A stretch of DNA of 64,000 nucleotides from Sphingobacteriales bacterium 16-39-50. GTDB taxonomy: Bacteria > Bacteroidota > Bacteroidia > Sphingobacteriales > Sphingobacteriaceae. Made by a program: the position numbers and the translations under genes. The stretch spans positions 62,001 through 126,000 of the forward strand of contig NCHA01000005.1 in the NCBI GenBank assembly GCA_002257025.1, read 5' to 3'. Within the stretch, counting starts at the first letter, position 1. The number at the start of each line of letters is the position of its first letter. The notes beneath the pieces are model-generated. The model made no database searches. It was not told the origin of the DNA and was given only the letters and a program-made list of their open reading frames with translations. Of the stretch, positions 7,702 to 16,996 are shown one piece after another.

Positions 7702-10700
7702 ATGCTGAAAAAAATAATTCAGTTCTCCATACAGAACAAGTTAGTTATTGGCTTGTTTACCCTGGCACTAATCGCCTGGGGGATATACTCACTTAGACAG
7801 TTGCCCATAGATGCCGTACCAGATATAACCAATAACCAGGTACAGGTTATCACCTTAAGCCCTTCTCTGGCCACGCAGGAAGTGGAGCGTTTAATATCTT
7901 ATCCGGTAGAACAAACCATGTCTACCATACCTGAAATTGAGCAGGTCCGTTCTATTTCAAGATTCGGCCTTTCTGTAGTGACGATCGTATTTCATGACGA
8001 TGTGGATATTTACTGGGCAAGACAGCAAGTTAACGAGAAGTTGTCTGAAGCAAAGAACAATATACCCGGAGGCCTGGGTAATCCTGAAATATCGCCAATA
8101 TCTACCGGCTTGGGTGAGATATACCAGTATGTAATTCATGCAAAACCTGGCTTTGAAAAGAAATTTGATGCCCGTGAATTGCGAAGCATTCAGGACTGGA
8201 TCGTCCGTAAACAGCTTTTAGGCACCCCCGGCATTGCCGAAGTGAATAGCTTTGGCGGTTTGTTAAAGCAATACGAGATTGCTTTAGATCCTGATAAATT
8301 AAGAAGTTTTAATTTAAGTATCAATGAAGTCTTTACTGCACTGGAACAGAACAATCAGAATACCGGGGGGGCTTACATTGATAAAAAACCCAATGCTTAT
8401 TTCATACGAAGCGAGGGATTAGTTGGCGGTCTTGATGATATCAATAAGATTGTTGTTAAGAACAATGCCAGCGGCATACCTGTATTGATCAGGGATATAG
8501 CTACGGTTCAGATTGGTAATTCCATTAGATACGGCGCTCTTACCCGCGCCACTCCCGAAAGTCAGGGTGAGGCAGTCGGTGGCATTGTAATGATGCTGAA
8601 AGGAGCAAATGCCAACAATGTAGTTGGCTTGGTTAAGGCAAAAATAGAGCGGATCAATAAAACGCTTCCTGAAGGGGTAGTCATTGAGCCATTTCTCGAC
8701 CGTAGTGCGCTGGTAGACCGCGCAATGGGTACTGTAGCCACCAATCTGATCGAAGGAGCATTAATTGTCATTTTCGTACTTGTTTTGTTCCTTGGAAACT
8801 TCAGGGCAGGCCTGGTGGTCGCCTCGGTTATTCCACTTGCCATGCTGTTCGCTATTTCCCTAATGAACTTGTTTGGGGTATCGGGCAACCTAATGAGCCT
8901 TGGAGCAATTGATTTCGGTTTGATTGTCGATGGGGCTGTCATAATAGTGGAAGCTACCATGCACACCCTGGCTGGCAATAAATTGGGCAGGGCATTCACA
9001 CAGCCTGAAATGGATGAACAGGTTGAACAATCTTCTGTCCGGATGATGAGTGCAGCGGCCTTTGGCCAAATCATCATTTTGATCGTTTACCTGCCGATCC
9101 TGGCATTGGTAGGCATTGAAGGCAAAATGTTCGGACCGATGGCGCAAACTGTTTCGTTCGCTATCCTGGGTGCCTTTATCCTTTCGCTAACTTATGTCCC
9201 TATGGTATCGTCCCTGTTCCTTAGCAAGAAGGTATCCCACAAAAAAAACTTTTCAGACCGGATGATGGATTTCTTTCAGCGCAATTATAGTCCGTTAATC
9301 CATGCTGCCTTGCGTAAACGTAAACTCGTTGTTATCTCATCAGTAGCATTGCTGGCAATCAGCATTTTCCTGTTTACCCGTATGGGAGGTGAATTTATCC
9401 CAACCCTGGAAGAAGGCGATTTCGCAGTAGAAACCAGGTTGCTTACGGGAAGTTCCCTTACCCAATCTATCGATAAAATAAATCAGGCATCTAAAATTTT
9501 AGTAGAAAAGTTTCCGGAGGTAAAGGAGGTAATCGGTAAAATCGGTGCTGCGGAGATTCCTACAGATCCCATGCCAATGGAAGCCACGGATCTCACAGTC
9601 ATTCTAAAAGACAAAAAAGACTGGACAACGACCCATGATCGTGAAGAATTGGCGGAACTAATGGGTAAAGCACTGGAAGATATACCCGGTGTAAGCTTCG
9701 GGTTTTCGCAACCTATACAGCTGCGTTCAAATGAACTTATTTCAGGGGTAAGGCAGGATATCGGAATTAAAATTTTTGGGAACGATCTCAATGAATTAAC
9801 TGATATCTCTCAAGAAATAGGAAAAATTGTTTCAACGGTTGATGGAGCAAGGGACTTATATCTGGAACAGGCTACCGGATTGCCTCAAATTATGGTAAAG
9901 ATCGATCGTGACCGGATTGCCCAATATGGCCTAAGTATAGAAACGGTTAATCAGACATTAAATACAGCATTTGCAGGCCAGTCGGCAGGGTTGGTTTATG
10001 AGGGTGAACAACGATATGATATGGTAGTGCGTCTGGCAGTCCAAAACCGCCAGAATATTGACGATGTAAAAAATGTGTATGTAACTGCGCCAAACGGCAA
10101 CCAAATTCCAATGGGTCAGCTTGCCGATGTCGAATTTAAAGTGGGTCCAAATCAGATCCAGAGGGAAGACACTCAGCGCCGAATCATCGTAGGATTAAAT
10201 GTTCGTGGGCGTGATATTGCTAGCGTAGTTGAAGAGATCCAGCTAAAAATTAATCAGCAAATCAAACTACCAACAGGATATTTCATCACCTATGGCGGAC
10301 AGTTTGAAAACCTGAAACAAGCGACTCAACGATTATCAATAGCCGTTCCGGTTGCATTATTATTGATCCTGTTACTATTATATTTCTCTTTTGGATCTAT
10401 TAAGCAATCCATCCTCATCTTTTCAGCTATTCCAATGGCAGCAATCGGGGGGATTTTTGCACTTCTGTTAAGGGGAATGCCATTCAGTATTTCGGCGGGT
10501 GTTGGTTTTATTGCTCTTTTCGGTGTAGCCGTGTTAAACGGAATTGTGCTTATCACTGAATTTAACCGGCTCAAAAAACTCAATAAATACGGATTAAATG
10601 AAATTGTGCTTAAAGGTACTGCTATCCGTTTGAGACCGGTGCTAATGACAGCTACCGTGGCATCCCTTGGATTTTTACCCATGGCTCTTTCCTCAGCGGC

Positions 10701-12087
10701 TGGTGCCGAAGTTCAAAAGCCCCTGGCTACAGTCGTCATTGGCGGCTTGATAACATCAACTATTTTAACCTTAATTGTTTTACCAGTGTTATATACATAT
10801 TTCGAAAGTTTCAAAAGCAAAGTGAAGGCAGCTATTCCGACTGCTACTATAGCCATCTTCATCCTCGGCCTCACTTTATTTGCTCCGGCAGCTAAAGCTC
10901 AATTGCCTGTAACAGGCTCTCCACTGACCTTGCAACAGGCTATACAAACAGCCCTTAGAAATAACCAGGCAGTAAAGTCTTCCGGCTTGCAGATAAGCCA
11001 GCAACAGGCATTAAGAGGAAGCTCAATAGATTTGGGTAAGACAAATTTTGATGTTCAATATGGGCAAATTAATGGAATAAAGAAGGATAATAACTTTAGC
11101 GCTTCTCAAAATATCCCGAATCCGGCCTTATTTAAAAGCCAGCAAGGTCTCTATGATGCACAGATCAGGGGTGCGGAAATTGGGTTGGCTGTCACACAAA
11201 ATGACCTGAGTTACCAGGTCAAAAGTACCTACACCCAACTTGCCTATTTCACTGCCCTTCAGCAGTTGTATCTCAGTCAGGACAGTGTTTACAATAGCTT
11301 CTTAAAAGCTGCAGCGCTTCGGTATGAGACAGGGGAAACCAACCTGCTTGAAAAAACTACGGCTGAAACACAGTATAATGAAGTGCGCAATCAAATGAGC
11401 AAAAATCAATCTGACATTTTAGCTTACACCTCTGAATTGAAAAGGCTACTTAACTCTCAGGCACAGATTGAAATTTCAAAGGAACAGTTTGTCCAGGTGA
11501 ATTGGAATAACATTGTGCAAGATAGCCTGATTGCAAGGAATCCCCTCCTTGCTTCATACAGGCAACAGATAGAAATTGCAGACAATTCTATTAGGCTTGA
11601 AAAAGCTCGCTCAGGCCCGGATTTTACTTTAGGTTATTTCAATCAGTCCATTATAGGGAATCAAAGCGTTAAAGGGCAGGATGTTTACTTCAATGGCGGC
11701 AAACGATTCCAGGGTGTAAATGCAGGTATTTCTATCCCACTTTTTTTCAAACCTTTTTCTTCACGGATAAAAGCTGCCCAAATAGGCAGGCAGGTTGCTG
11801 AAAGTCAGTTTAATCTTTTTCAGACTAATCTCCAGGGTCAGTATAACCAGGCATACCAGGAACTGCTGAAAAACTCACGCAGTATTGAATATTACAAAAC
11901 AAGCGCACTGCCAAACGTTAACCTGATCTTAAAGCAATCTCAGATCGCATTCCAAAACGGAGAAATTGGTTATGTGGAATACCTGCAGGGATTGCGGACC
12001 TATTCGGAAATCCGCTTCAATTATCTACAGGCCATTAATCAATATAATCAATCAGTTTATACACTTCAATACCTAATGGGTTTATAA
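7702..12087 (+). CDS. czcA: CzcA-CzcC fusion: heavy-metal RND pump with fused outer-membrane TolC-like part
   Basis: A 1461-residue fusion; ATG 7702 (MLKKIIQFSIQNK) is preferred to an upstream TTG. Residues 1-1040 are an HME-RND proton antiporter with 12 helices. Helix 4 carries DFGLIVDGAVIIVE, the Asp/Asp/Glu set of Co/Zn/Cd-type CzcA pumps. Residues 1043-1066 are a second hydrophobic stretch ending AAKAQ, which looks like an internal signal peptide. From 1067 on is an outer-membrane factor of the CzcC/TolC type (LTLQQAIQTALRNNQAV, ETGETNLLEKTTAETQ). Fused CzcA-CzcC proteins are known in Bacteroidota. The 8-nt gap to czcB and the nearby ATPase show a complete export operon. Confidence 0.92.
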   Translation: MLKKIIQFSIQNKLVIGLFTLALIAWGIYSLRQLPIDAVPDITNNQVQVITLSPSLATQEVERLISYPVEQTMSTIPEIEQVRSISRFGLSVVTIVFHDDVDIYWARQQVNEKLSEAKNNIPGGLGNPEISPISTGLGEIYQYVIHAKPGFEKKFDARELRSIQDWIVRKQLLGTPGIAEVNSFGGLLKQYEIALDPDKLRSFNLSINEVFTALEQNNQNTGGAYIDKKPNAYFIRSEGLVGGLDDINKIVVKNNASGIPVLIRDIATVQIGNSIRYGALTRATPESQGEAVGGIVMMLKGANANNVVGLVKAKIERINKTLPEGVVIEPFLDRSALVDRAMGTVATNLIEGALIVIFVLVLFLGNFRAGLVVASVIPLAMLFAISLMNLFGVSGNLMSLGAIDFGLIVDGAVIIVEATMHTLAGNKLGRAFTQPEMDEQVEQSSVRMMSAAAFGQIIILIVYLPILALVGIEGKMFGPMAQTVSFAILGAFILSLTYVPMVSSLFLSKKVSHKKNFSDRMMDFFQRNYSPLIHAALRKRKLVVISSVALLAISIFLFTRMGGEFIPTLEEGDFAVETRLLTGSSLTQSIDKINQASKILVEKFPEVKEVIGKIGAAEIPTDPMPMEATDLTVILKDKKDWTTTHDREELAELMGKALEDIPGVSFGFSQPIQLRSNELISGVRQDIGIKIFGNDLNELTDISQEIGKIVSTVDGARDLYLEQATGLPQIMVKIDRDRIAQYGLSIETVNQTLNTAFAGQSAGLVYEGEQRYDMVVRLAVQNRQNIDDVKNVYVTAPNGNQIPMGQLADVEFKVGPNQIQREDTQRRIIVGLNVRGRDIASVVEEIQLKINQQIKLPTGYFITYGGQFENLKQATQRLSIAVPVALLLILLLLYFSFGSIKQSILIFSAIPMAAIGGIFALLLRGMPFSISAGVGFIALFGVAVLNGIVLITEFNRLKKLNKYGLNEIVLKGTAIRLRPVLMTATVASLGFLPMALSSAAGAEVQKPLATVVIGGLITSTILTLIVLPVLYTYFESFKSKVKAAIPTATIAIFILGLTLFAPAAKAQLPVTGSPLTLQQAIQTALRNNQAVKSSGLQISQQQALRGSSIDLGKTNFDVQYGQINGIKKDNNFSASQNIPNPALFKSQQGLYDAQIRGAEIGLAVTQNDLSYQVKSTYTQLAYFTALQQLYLSQDSVYNSFLKAAALRYETGETNLLEKTTAETQYNEVRNQMSKNQSDILAYTSELKRLLNSQAQIEISKEQFVQVNWNNIVQDSLIARNPLLASYRQQIEIADNSIRLEKARSGPDFTLGYFNQSIIGNQSVKGQDVYFNGGKRFQGVNAGISIPLFFKPFSSRIKAAQIGRQVAESQFNLFQTNLQGQYNQAYQELLKNSRSIEYYKTSALPNVNLILKQSQIAFQNGEIGYVEYLQGLRTYSEIRFNYLQAINQYNQSVYTLQYLMGL

Positions 12088-12095
12088 TTAATAAA

Positions 12096-13334
12096 ATGAA
12101 AAGAACAATTCAAATGATCAAACTGATCTGCTTAACCGTCATTGTGGCCGCTCTCTTTGCCTATTGTGGTAGTAAAGAGACTTCTGTAGAACAAACTCAA
12201 GAGGACAGCACTCATAATGAAAATGAAGCCTCGGTCGAAATTACTGAGGCACAATATAAAACAGTGGGCATTACATTGGGCTCACCGGAAATGAGATCCT
12301 TAAGCGGTATATTAAAAGTCAATGGATTTATTGATGTGCCTCCCCAAAATCTTTTCAGTGTTACTACACAAATGGGAGGGATTGTTAAATCGACCCCTCT
12401 TTTGCAGGGAAGTAACGTAAGCAAGGGACAGGTAATTGCTGTACTGCAAAACCAGGAATTTGTTCAGCTTCAACAAGACTATCTGGAAAGCAGAAGTCAG
12501 TTAGAATTGACCAATTCTGAATATAATCGGCAGCAAACTCTGGCGCAACAGAACGTAAATTCTCAAAAAACTCTGCAACAGTCAAAAGCCAATTATCAAA
12601 GCGCTTTGGCCAGAGAAAATTCATTGAAACAACGGCTCCTGTTAATTAATATTAATCCAGCAAGCTTATCAGCGGGAAATATACGAAGTCAGGTTGATAT
12701 TTATGCTCCCATTAGCGGCTATGTAACCGAAGTGAATGTCAATATTGGGAAATTTGTTAATCCAAACGATATCATGTTTGAGATCGTAAATAGTGCGAAC
12801 CTGCATGTAGAGTTAAACGTATTTGAAAAAGATGCTGTAAAAGTAAAACCAGGGCAGCAGGTTCGGTTTACTATGACGAATGATACAACTGAGTTACGGG
12901 CGGTAGTTCAGTTGGTGGGCGGTGAAATTAATCCTGATAAAACTGTAACAGTCCATGCTATTGCAAAAGGAAGTAAAGGTTTTATTCCAGGAACATATCT
13001 CAAAGCGTTTATTGAAACTGCAAGTAGCGAAGTCTTGACATTGCCACAAACAGCGGTTGTTGATTTCGAGGGGAAGAAGTACATTTTTGTAGCCTCCCAG
13101 GCTACCACAGAAGTGCCTGTACAACACACGGAAAAGGAAACAGAAGCTGAAAAGGAAAAGGCAGGTGAAACATTTCATTTTGAAATGATGGAAATAACTA
13201 CTGGTATAAGTGATGGTGGGTATGTCGAGGTTCAGATTCCCGGAAATCCTGATTTAACAGGGAAGGTAGTTATGAAGGGAGCTTATGATCTGCTTTCAAA
13301 AATGAAAAATAGCGAAGAGGAATCTGGTCATTAG
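12096..13334 (+). CDS. czcB: CzcB-type periplasmic adaptor of the RND pump
   Basis: A 412-residue membrane-fusion protein. A lipoprotein-like signal ends in FAYCG. Next come a barrel-sandwich/lipoyl half (LLQGSNVSKGQVIAVLQNQ), a coiled-coil hairpin (about 120-180, rich in Gln/Glu), the second lipoyl half (IYAPISGYVTEVNVN) and beta-barrel and membrane-proximal domains. It links the CzcA trimer to the outer-membrane channel. An insert near 345-365 is rich in Glu and Lys with a few His, a possible metal-contact loop. It is 8 nt downstream of the fused pump and 12 nt before the P1B-4 ATPase. Metal specificity is inferred from the CzcA partner. Confidence 0.9.
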   Translation: MKRTIQMIKLICLTVIVAALFAYCGSKETSVEQTQEDSTHNENEASVEITEAQYKTVGITLGSPEMRSLSGILKVNGFIDVPPQNLFSVTTQMGGIVKSTPLLQGSNVSKGQVIAVLQNQEFVQLQQDYLESRSQLELTNSEYNRQQTLAQQNVNSQKTLQQSKANYQSALARENSLKQRLLLININPASLSAGNIRSQVDIYAPISGYVTEVNVNIGKFVNPNDIMFEIVNSANLHVELNVFEKDAVKVKPGQQVRFTMTNDTTELRAVVQLVGGEINPDKTVTVHAIAKGSKGFIPGTYLKAFIETASSEVLTLPQTAVVDFEGKKYIFVASQATTEVPVQHTEKETEAEKEKAGETFHFEMMEITTGISDGGYVEVQIPGNPDLTGKVVMKGAYDLLSKMKNSEEESGH

Positions 13335-13346
13335 TCAATAGTTAAC

Positions 13347-15473
13347 ATGGAAAAAAATAATCGCAAAAGTAAGGTTAAAAAACCCGGAACGGTAACCCGA
13401 AGAACTGAAGTTGTTAATGATAAAAAAGAAAAACCATTGAAAAGCCCGGTCTCAAAAGCAGCCTCCGGAAAGAAGGAAATTAAGGGGTCTATTTCCGAAA
13501 AGGATAAACACGCCCACCCAGAAGGGGTCCATGAGGACGGAAGCATTTTTGGTAAGAATACTGAATTGATATTCGCCCTTCTATGCGGTGCAGCTTTAGG
13601 TACAGGCTTTGGTTTTTCATATATGAACAGCATACCCGACTGGGTAAGCTTGTCACTTTATATAATTGCTTACTTCTTTGGAGGGTACTTTACGGCTAAG
13701 GAAGCAGTTCAAACAATCCTTAAAGGTGGATTTGAAATTGATTTCCTGATGCTAGTAGCAGCCATTGGAGCCGCTATATTGGGTGCATGGGCAGAAGGAG
13801 CCTTACTATTATTTTTATTCAGCCTTGGGCACTCCTTAGAGCATTATGCAATGGCTAAAGCACGTAAATCAATTGCGGCGCTAACTAGTCTGGCACCCCC
13901 AACAGCCCTGGTAGTTAGAAATGGCAAAGAAGAAGAGGTTAGAATTGAAGACTTAGTTCTAGGTGACATAATTATAATTAAACCTAATAGTAAAATACCT
14001 GCCGATGGCGTAGTAGTCAAAGGAGAAGGAAGTGTAAACCAGGCACCCATTACAGGAGAAAGTGTACCAGTAGACAAGTCCCCCGTGCCTGATCCGGAAA
14101 AAGATTATACCAGCGAGAAAAGTATTAAACTTCAATACCGCGTTTTTGCTGGTACGATCAATGGGGCATCTGTATTAGAGGTAAAAGTAATCAAAGAAGC
14201 CAAGGATTCAACCATTTCAAAATTAGTGAAAATGGTAAATGAAGCTGAAAAGCAAAAATCTCCAACGCAGCTGTTTACCGATAAATTTGAAAAATACTTT
14301 GTACCGGTCGTGCTGGTCTTAGTAGCCCTGCTCTGTTTTGCCTTCCTGGTAATTGATGAACCGTTTAGTAAAAGTTTTTACAGGGCAATGTCCGTACTGG
14401 TTGCAGCCAGCCCTTGTGCTTTGGCAATCTCTACTCCAAGCGCTGTATTAAGCGGCGTAGCCCGCGCCGCTCGTGGTGGTGTGCTGATCAAAGGAGGGCG
14501 ACCTTTAGAGGACCTGGGATCTTTAAATGCTATTGCATTTGACAAGACCGGTACTTTAACAGAAGGCAAACCTCAGCTTACTAATACGATTCCTCTAAAT
14601 GATATTTCTGAAGAAGAGCTGCTTACTCTTGTAGTAGCCGTTGAAAAATTAAGTGATCACCCGCTGGCCGAGGCTATAGTTAAGGCTGCAATGGAAAAAT
14701 TAAAAAAGCAAAAAATCCCGGAAGCTCATAACGTTAAGGGGATCGTTGGCAGGGGCGTCCAGGCTGAAGTCAGTGGGAAAAAAGTTTGCATCGGGAATAA
14801 GGCTTTATTTAACAAGATTGGTATTCCTGCGGAAATTTTAAAACAGGTCGAAGACCTTGAAAAGGGAGGTCATACCTCTATGCTGGTTATGCGTGACAAG
14901 GACTTTATTGGGATATTGTCCTTGATGGATGTGCCACGTAAAGAAGCAAAGCATGTGCTTTCTGAGTTGACAGACCTGGGTATTAAAAAGATGATCATGC
15001 TTACAGGTGATAACCAACAGGTTGCTGACGCTGTAGCCAGGCAGATTGGCATTACAGATGCCTGGGGAGATCTTATGCCCGAAGACAAGGTAAAGGCGAT
15101 ACAAAAACTGGACAAATCTGAAAAGATGGTTGCTATGGTAGGTGATGGGGTTAATGATGCTCCGGCAATGGCCAAAAGTACGGTCGGTATCGCTATGGGT
15201 GCTGCAGGTTCAGACGTTGCACTTGAAACAGCAGACATTGCGTTAATGGGTGACAGGCTTGAAAGCCTGCCTTTTGCAATAGGTTTAAGCAGAAAAGCTA
15301 AAGGCATTATTAAACAAAACTTGTGGATCAGTCTCGGTGTTGTTGCCGCTTTAATCCCTCTGACTATTCTGGGTATAGCATCCATTGGCCCCGCAGTACT
15401 GGCCCATGAAGGCTCAACAATGGTCGTTGTACTTAACGCACTTAGATTATTGGCCTATAAAAATGATGCATGA
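13347..15473 (+). CDS. P1B-4-type heavy-metal ATPase (Co/Zn/Fe type)
   Basis: A 708-residue P-type ATPase with TGES, DKTGTLTEG, HPLAEAI and GDGVNDAP motifs. The transmembrane metal motif is SPC (AASPCALAISTPSAV) rather than CPC. The last helix carries HEGSTMVVVLNALRLL. SPC plus HEG(S/T) marks subgroup P1B-4, whose studied members export Co(II), Fe(II) or Zn(II). The first 65 residues are a Lys-rich tail with HAHPEGVHEDG instead of an HMA domain. It is co-transcribed with the CzcA-CzcC/CzcB pump and followed by a SpoIIAA-like gene. Cytosolic export by this pump feeding the RND pump in the periplasm is the likely division of labour. Confidence 0.9.
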   Translation: MEKNNRKSKVKKPGTVTRRTEVVNDKKEKPLKSPVSKAASGKKEIKGSISEKDKHAHPEGVHEDGSIFGKNTELIFALLCGAALGTGFGFSYMNSIPDWVSLSLYIIAYFFGGYFTAKEAVQTILKGGFEIDFLMLVAAIGAAILGAWAEGALLLFLFSLGHSLEHYAMAKARKSIAALTSLAPPTALVVRNGKEEEVRIEDLVLGDIIIIKPNSKIPADGVVVKGEGSVNQAPITGESVPVDKSPVPDPEKDYTSEKSIKLQYRVFAGTINGASVLEVKVIKEAKDSTISKLVKMVNEAEKQKSPTQLFTDKFEKYFVPVVLVLVALLCFAFLVIDEPFSKSFYRAMSVLVAASPCALAISTPSAVLSGVARAARGGVLIKGGRPLEDLGSLNAIAFDKTGTLTEGKPQLTNTIPLNDISEEELLTLVVAVEKLSDHPLAEAIVKAAMEKLKKQKIPEAHNVKGIVGRGVQAEVSGKKVCIGNKALFNKIGIPAEILKQVEDLEKGGHTSMLVMRDKDFIGILSLMDVPRKEAKHVLSELTDLGIKKMIMLTGDNQQVADAVARQIGITDAWGDLMPEDKVKAIQKLDKSEKMVAMVGDGVNDAPAMAKSTVGIAMGAAGSDVALETADIALMGDRLESLPFAIGLSRKAKGIIKQNLWISLGVVAALIPLTILGIASIGPAVLAHEGSTMVVVLNALRLLAYKNDA

Positions 15474-15497
15474 TAAAAATTAAATCTGAACGAAAGG

Positions 15498-15845
15498 ATG
15501 CTACAGCTATTAGAATTTACATCAGATAATATTATTGCCACGAAGGCAGATAGTCAGTTGAAGGCAGGGGATTATGAAAAGCTCCATCCAATTATTCATA
15601 ATATATTAACTAAGGGGAAAAAGGTGCGATGGTATCTGGAGATCGCAAGTTTTGAGCAATGGTCTGATGACCAATTCTTACAATGTATTAGTCATTCCGA
15701 TGATTTTGAAAAAATTTGTTGTGTGGGTGCAAACGAAGATGATAAACGAATTATTTCATTGCTTCAACCATTTAAAAACGCACAGATACGATTCTATTCT
15801 ATAGAAAATAAGGGAAACGCAATGGCATGGATAAAGGATACCTGA
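15498..15845 (+). CDS. SpoIIAA-like (STAS/SEC14-type) protein
   Basis: A 115-residue cytosolic protein resembling the SpoIIAA-like family (Pfam PF11964) with alternating beta/alpha pattern: IIATKADSQLKAGDYEKLHPI, VRWYLEIASFEQWSDDQ and IRFYSIENKGNAMAWI. Members of this family bind lipids or small ligands, but their role is mostly unknown. It follows the P1B-4 ATPase by 24 nt with an AAAGG ribosome site. It overlaps the DUF1345 gene by 19 nt, so the products are likely made together. Confidence 0.7.
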   Translation: MLQLLEFTSDNIIATKADSQLKAGDYEKLHPIIHNILTKGKKVRWYLEIASFEQWSDDQFLQCISHSDDFEKICCVGANEDDKRIISLLQPFKNAQIRFYSIENKGNAMAWIKDT

Positions 15846-16516
15846 AATATTTGAGATACTTCCACCGGTTGGATGCCCATCACAAACTATACATCTCAGC
15901 AGGTATGGCCTTAGTCATTTTCATATTGACTTTTGGAAGATTTTCATCCTCAATACAAATTACGTGGCTAGCATATGCATTAAGTAGTTTAATTCTAGCC
16001 TGGATCACTATTTTAACCTCCCATCCTGCAGAGGGCAAGCATGAGGCACATAGCCAGGGTTCCAGTCGCACTTTGGTATTTCTCTTTGCTGTTGCCGCTG
16101 CATTTGTCAGTCTTTTTGCTATCCTGATATTACTACGCGGTTCCGCTGAAGGGTCAAAACAGGAACTTACCACTATTTTTATTCCCCTGGCTTGTGTCAT
16201 TAGTGCCTGGTGGTTGGTACATACAGTGTTTACATTAAGACATGCTCATTTTTATTACTGTGATATAGATCATGATAAAAAGGGGGTAAATGTAAAACCC
16301 GGAGGTTTGGTATTTACAGATGAAGCGGAACCAGATTATCTTGATTTTACGTATTTCGCGTTTGTTCTTGGAATGACATCCCAGGTTTCTGATATACAGA
16401 TCACCTCCCACAGGATCAGAAGGCTGGCCTGGATGCATGGGGTATTATCATTTGCGTTTAATACCATCATTGTGGCGCTCACCATTAATATCATTTCAGG
16501 GCTCATTCAAAAATAA
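15827..16516 (+). CDS. DUF1345 membrane protein
   Basis: A 229-residue integral membrane protein with about five hydrophobic helices. Its conserved C-terminal block, DFTYFAFVLGMTSQVSDIQI followed by HRIRRLAWMHGVLSF, is typical of DUF1345. The function of the family is unknown. It overlaps the SpoIIAA-like gene and lies in the P1B-4 ATPase operon, so a role in metal tolerance is suggested by context only. Confidence 0.78.
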   Translation: MDKGYLKYLRYFHRLDAHHKLYISAGMALVIFILTFGRFSSSIQITWLAYALSSLILAWITILTSHPAEGKHEAHSQGSSRTLVFLFAVAAAFVSLFAILILLRGSAEGSKQELTTIFIPLACVISAWWLVHTVFTLRHAHFYYCDIDHDKKGVNVKPGGLVFTDEAEPDYLDFTYFAFVLGMTSQVSDIQITSHRIRRLAWMHGVLSFAFNTIIVALTINIISGLIQK

Positions 16517-16571
16517 GCGGACAAGACAAAACTGCTTTAATGGTTTAATAGTAAAAATTAAAATTTGCGAT

Positions 16572-16748
16572 ATGGAATGGACTTTAGAAAATTTTCCTGT
16601 AGGAATGAACGATTTGGAGCCGAAAGTGATGGAGAAAGCGATTGAAATTGCCAATCAATTAAAAAAAGAAGGGCGAATTAAAGAGTCATCAATAGTGGAC
16701 GAGGCTATTCAACAGGCACAAGAATGGTTTTTAAATATGGAAGGATAA
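16572..16748 (+). CDS. Small YdaT-like protein of unknown function
   Basis: A 58-residue protein from ATG 16572 (MEWTLENFPVGMNDLEPKV); an upstream in-frame start at 16437 lies inside the DUF1345 gene. The pattern W-T-x-x-N-F-P followed by KAIEIANQLKKEG and a Gln/Glu-rich helix resembles small YdaT/DUF2188-associated proteins. It is probably soluble and helical. Its stop overlaps the next gene's start (TAATG), indicating coupling. Confidence 0.5.
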   Translation: MEWTLENFPVGMNDLEPKVMEKAIEIANQLKKEGRIKESSIVDEAIQQAQEWFLNMEG

Positions 16749-16933
16749 TGAGAAAGAAAGGCATCGTTATAAGGCCTGTGAAAATTACCGATTCCAAGAA
16801 ACCCAGAAAAAAAGTCAAAAGCACTAGTTATAAGCCCAAACCGTTTCTTATGGTTATATATTGGATACTTGCACTATTGACGTTACTCATGATCTATTTA
16901 AAACTAAAGCATTTTTTTACTACGCACTGGTAG
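16748..16933 (+). CDS. Small basic single-pass membrane protein
   Basis: A 61-residue protein starting at ATG 16748 inside the TAATG junction. About 35 residues of Lys/Arg-rich sequence (MRKKGIVIRP, SKKPRKKVKS) precede one hydrophobic helix (about 36-52) and a short tail LKHFFTTHW. The design matches the proteins at 4404-4583 and 31740-31913. It ends the operon of the P1B-4 ATPase. No family is recognised; a regulatory or stabilising subunit of the pump is a guess from context. Confidence 0.5.
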   Translation: MRKKGIVIRPVKITDSKKPRKKVKSTSYKPKPFLMVIYWILALLTLLMIYLKLKHFFTTHW

Positions 16934-16996
16934 CTGCATTGTTTAAAGAATATCGAGTATAGTTCGGGGATTGTTAAAAAACCAATTACTTAATCT

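Noticed and set aside
14870-15385. Long minus-strand frame inside the P1B-4 ATPase
   Set aside because: Shadow ORF caused by codon bias; the plus-strand ATPase motifs fix the frame.
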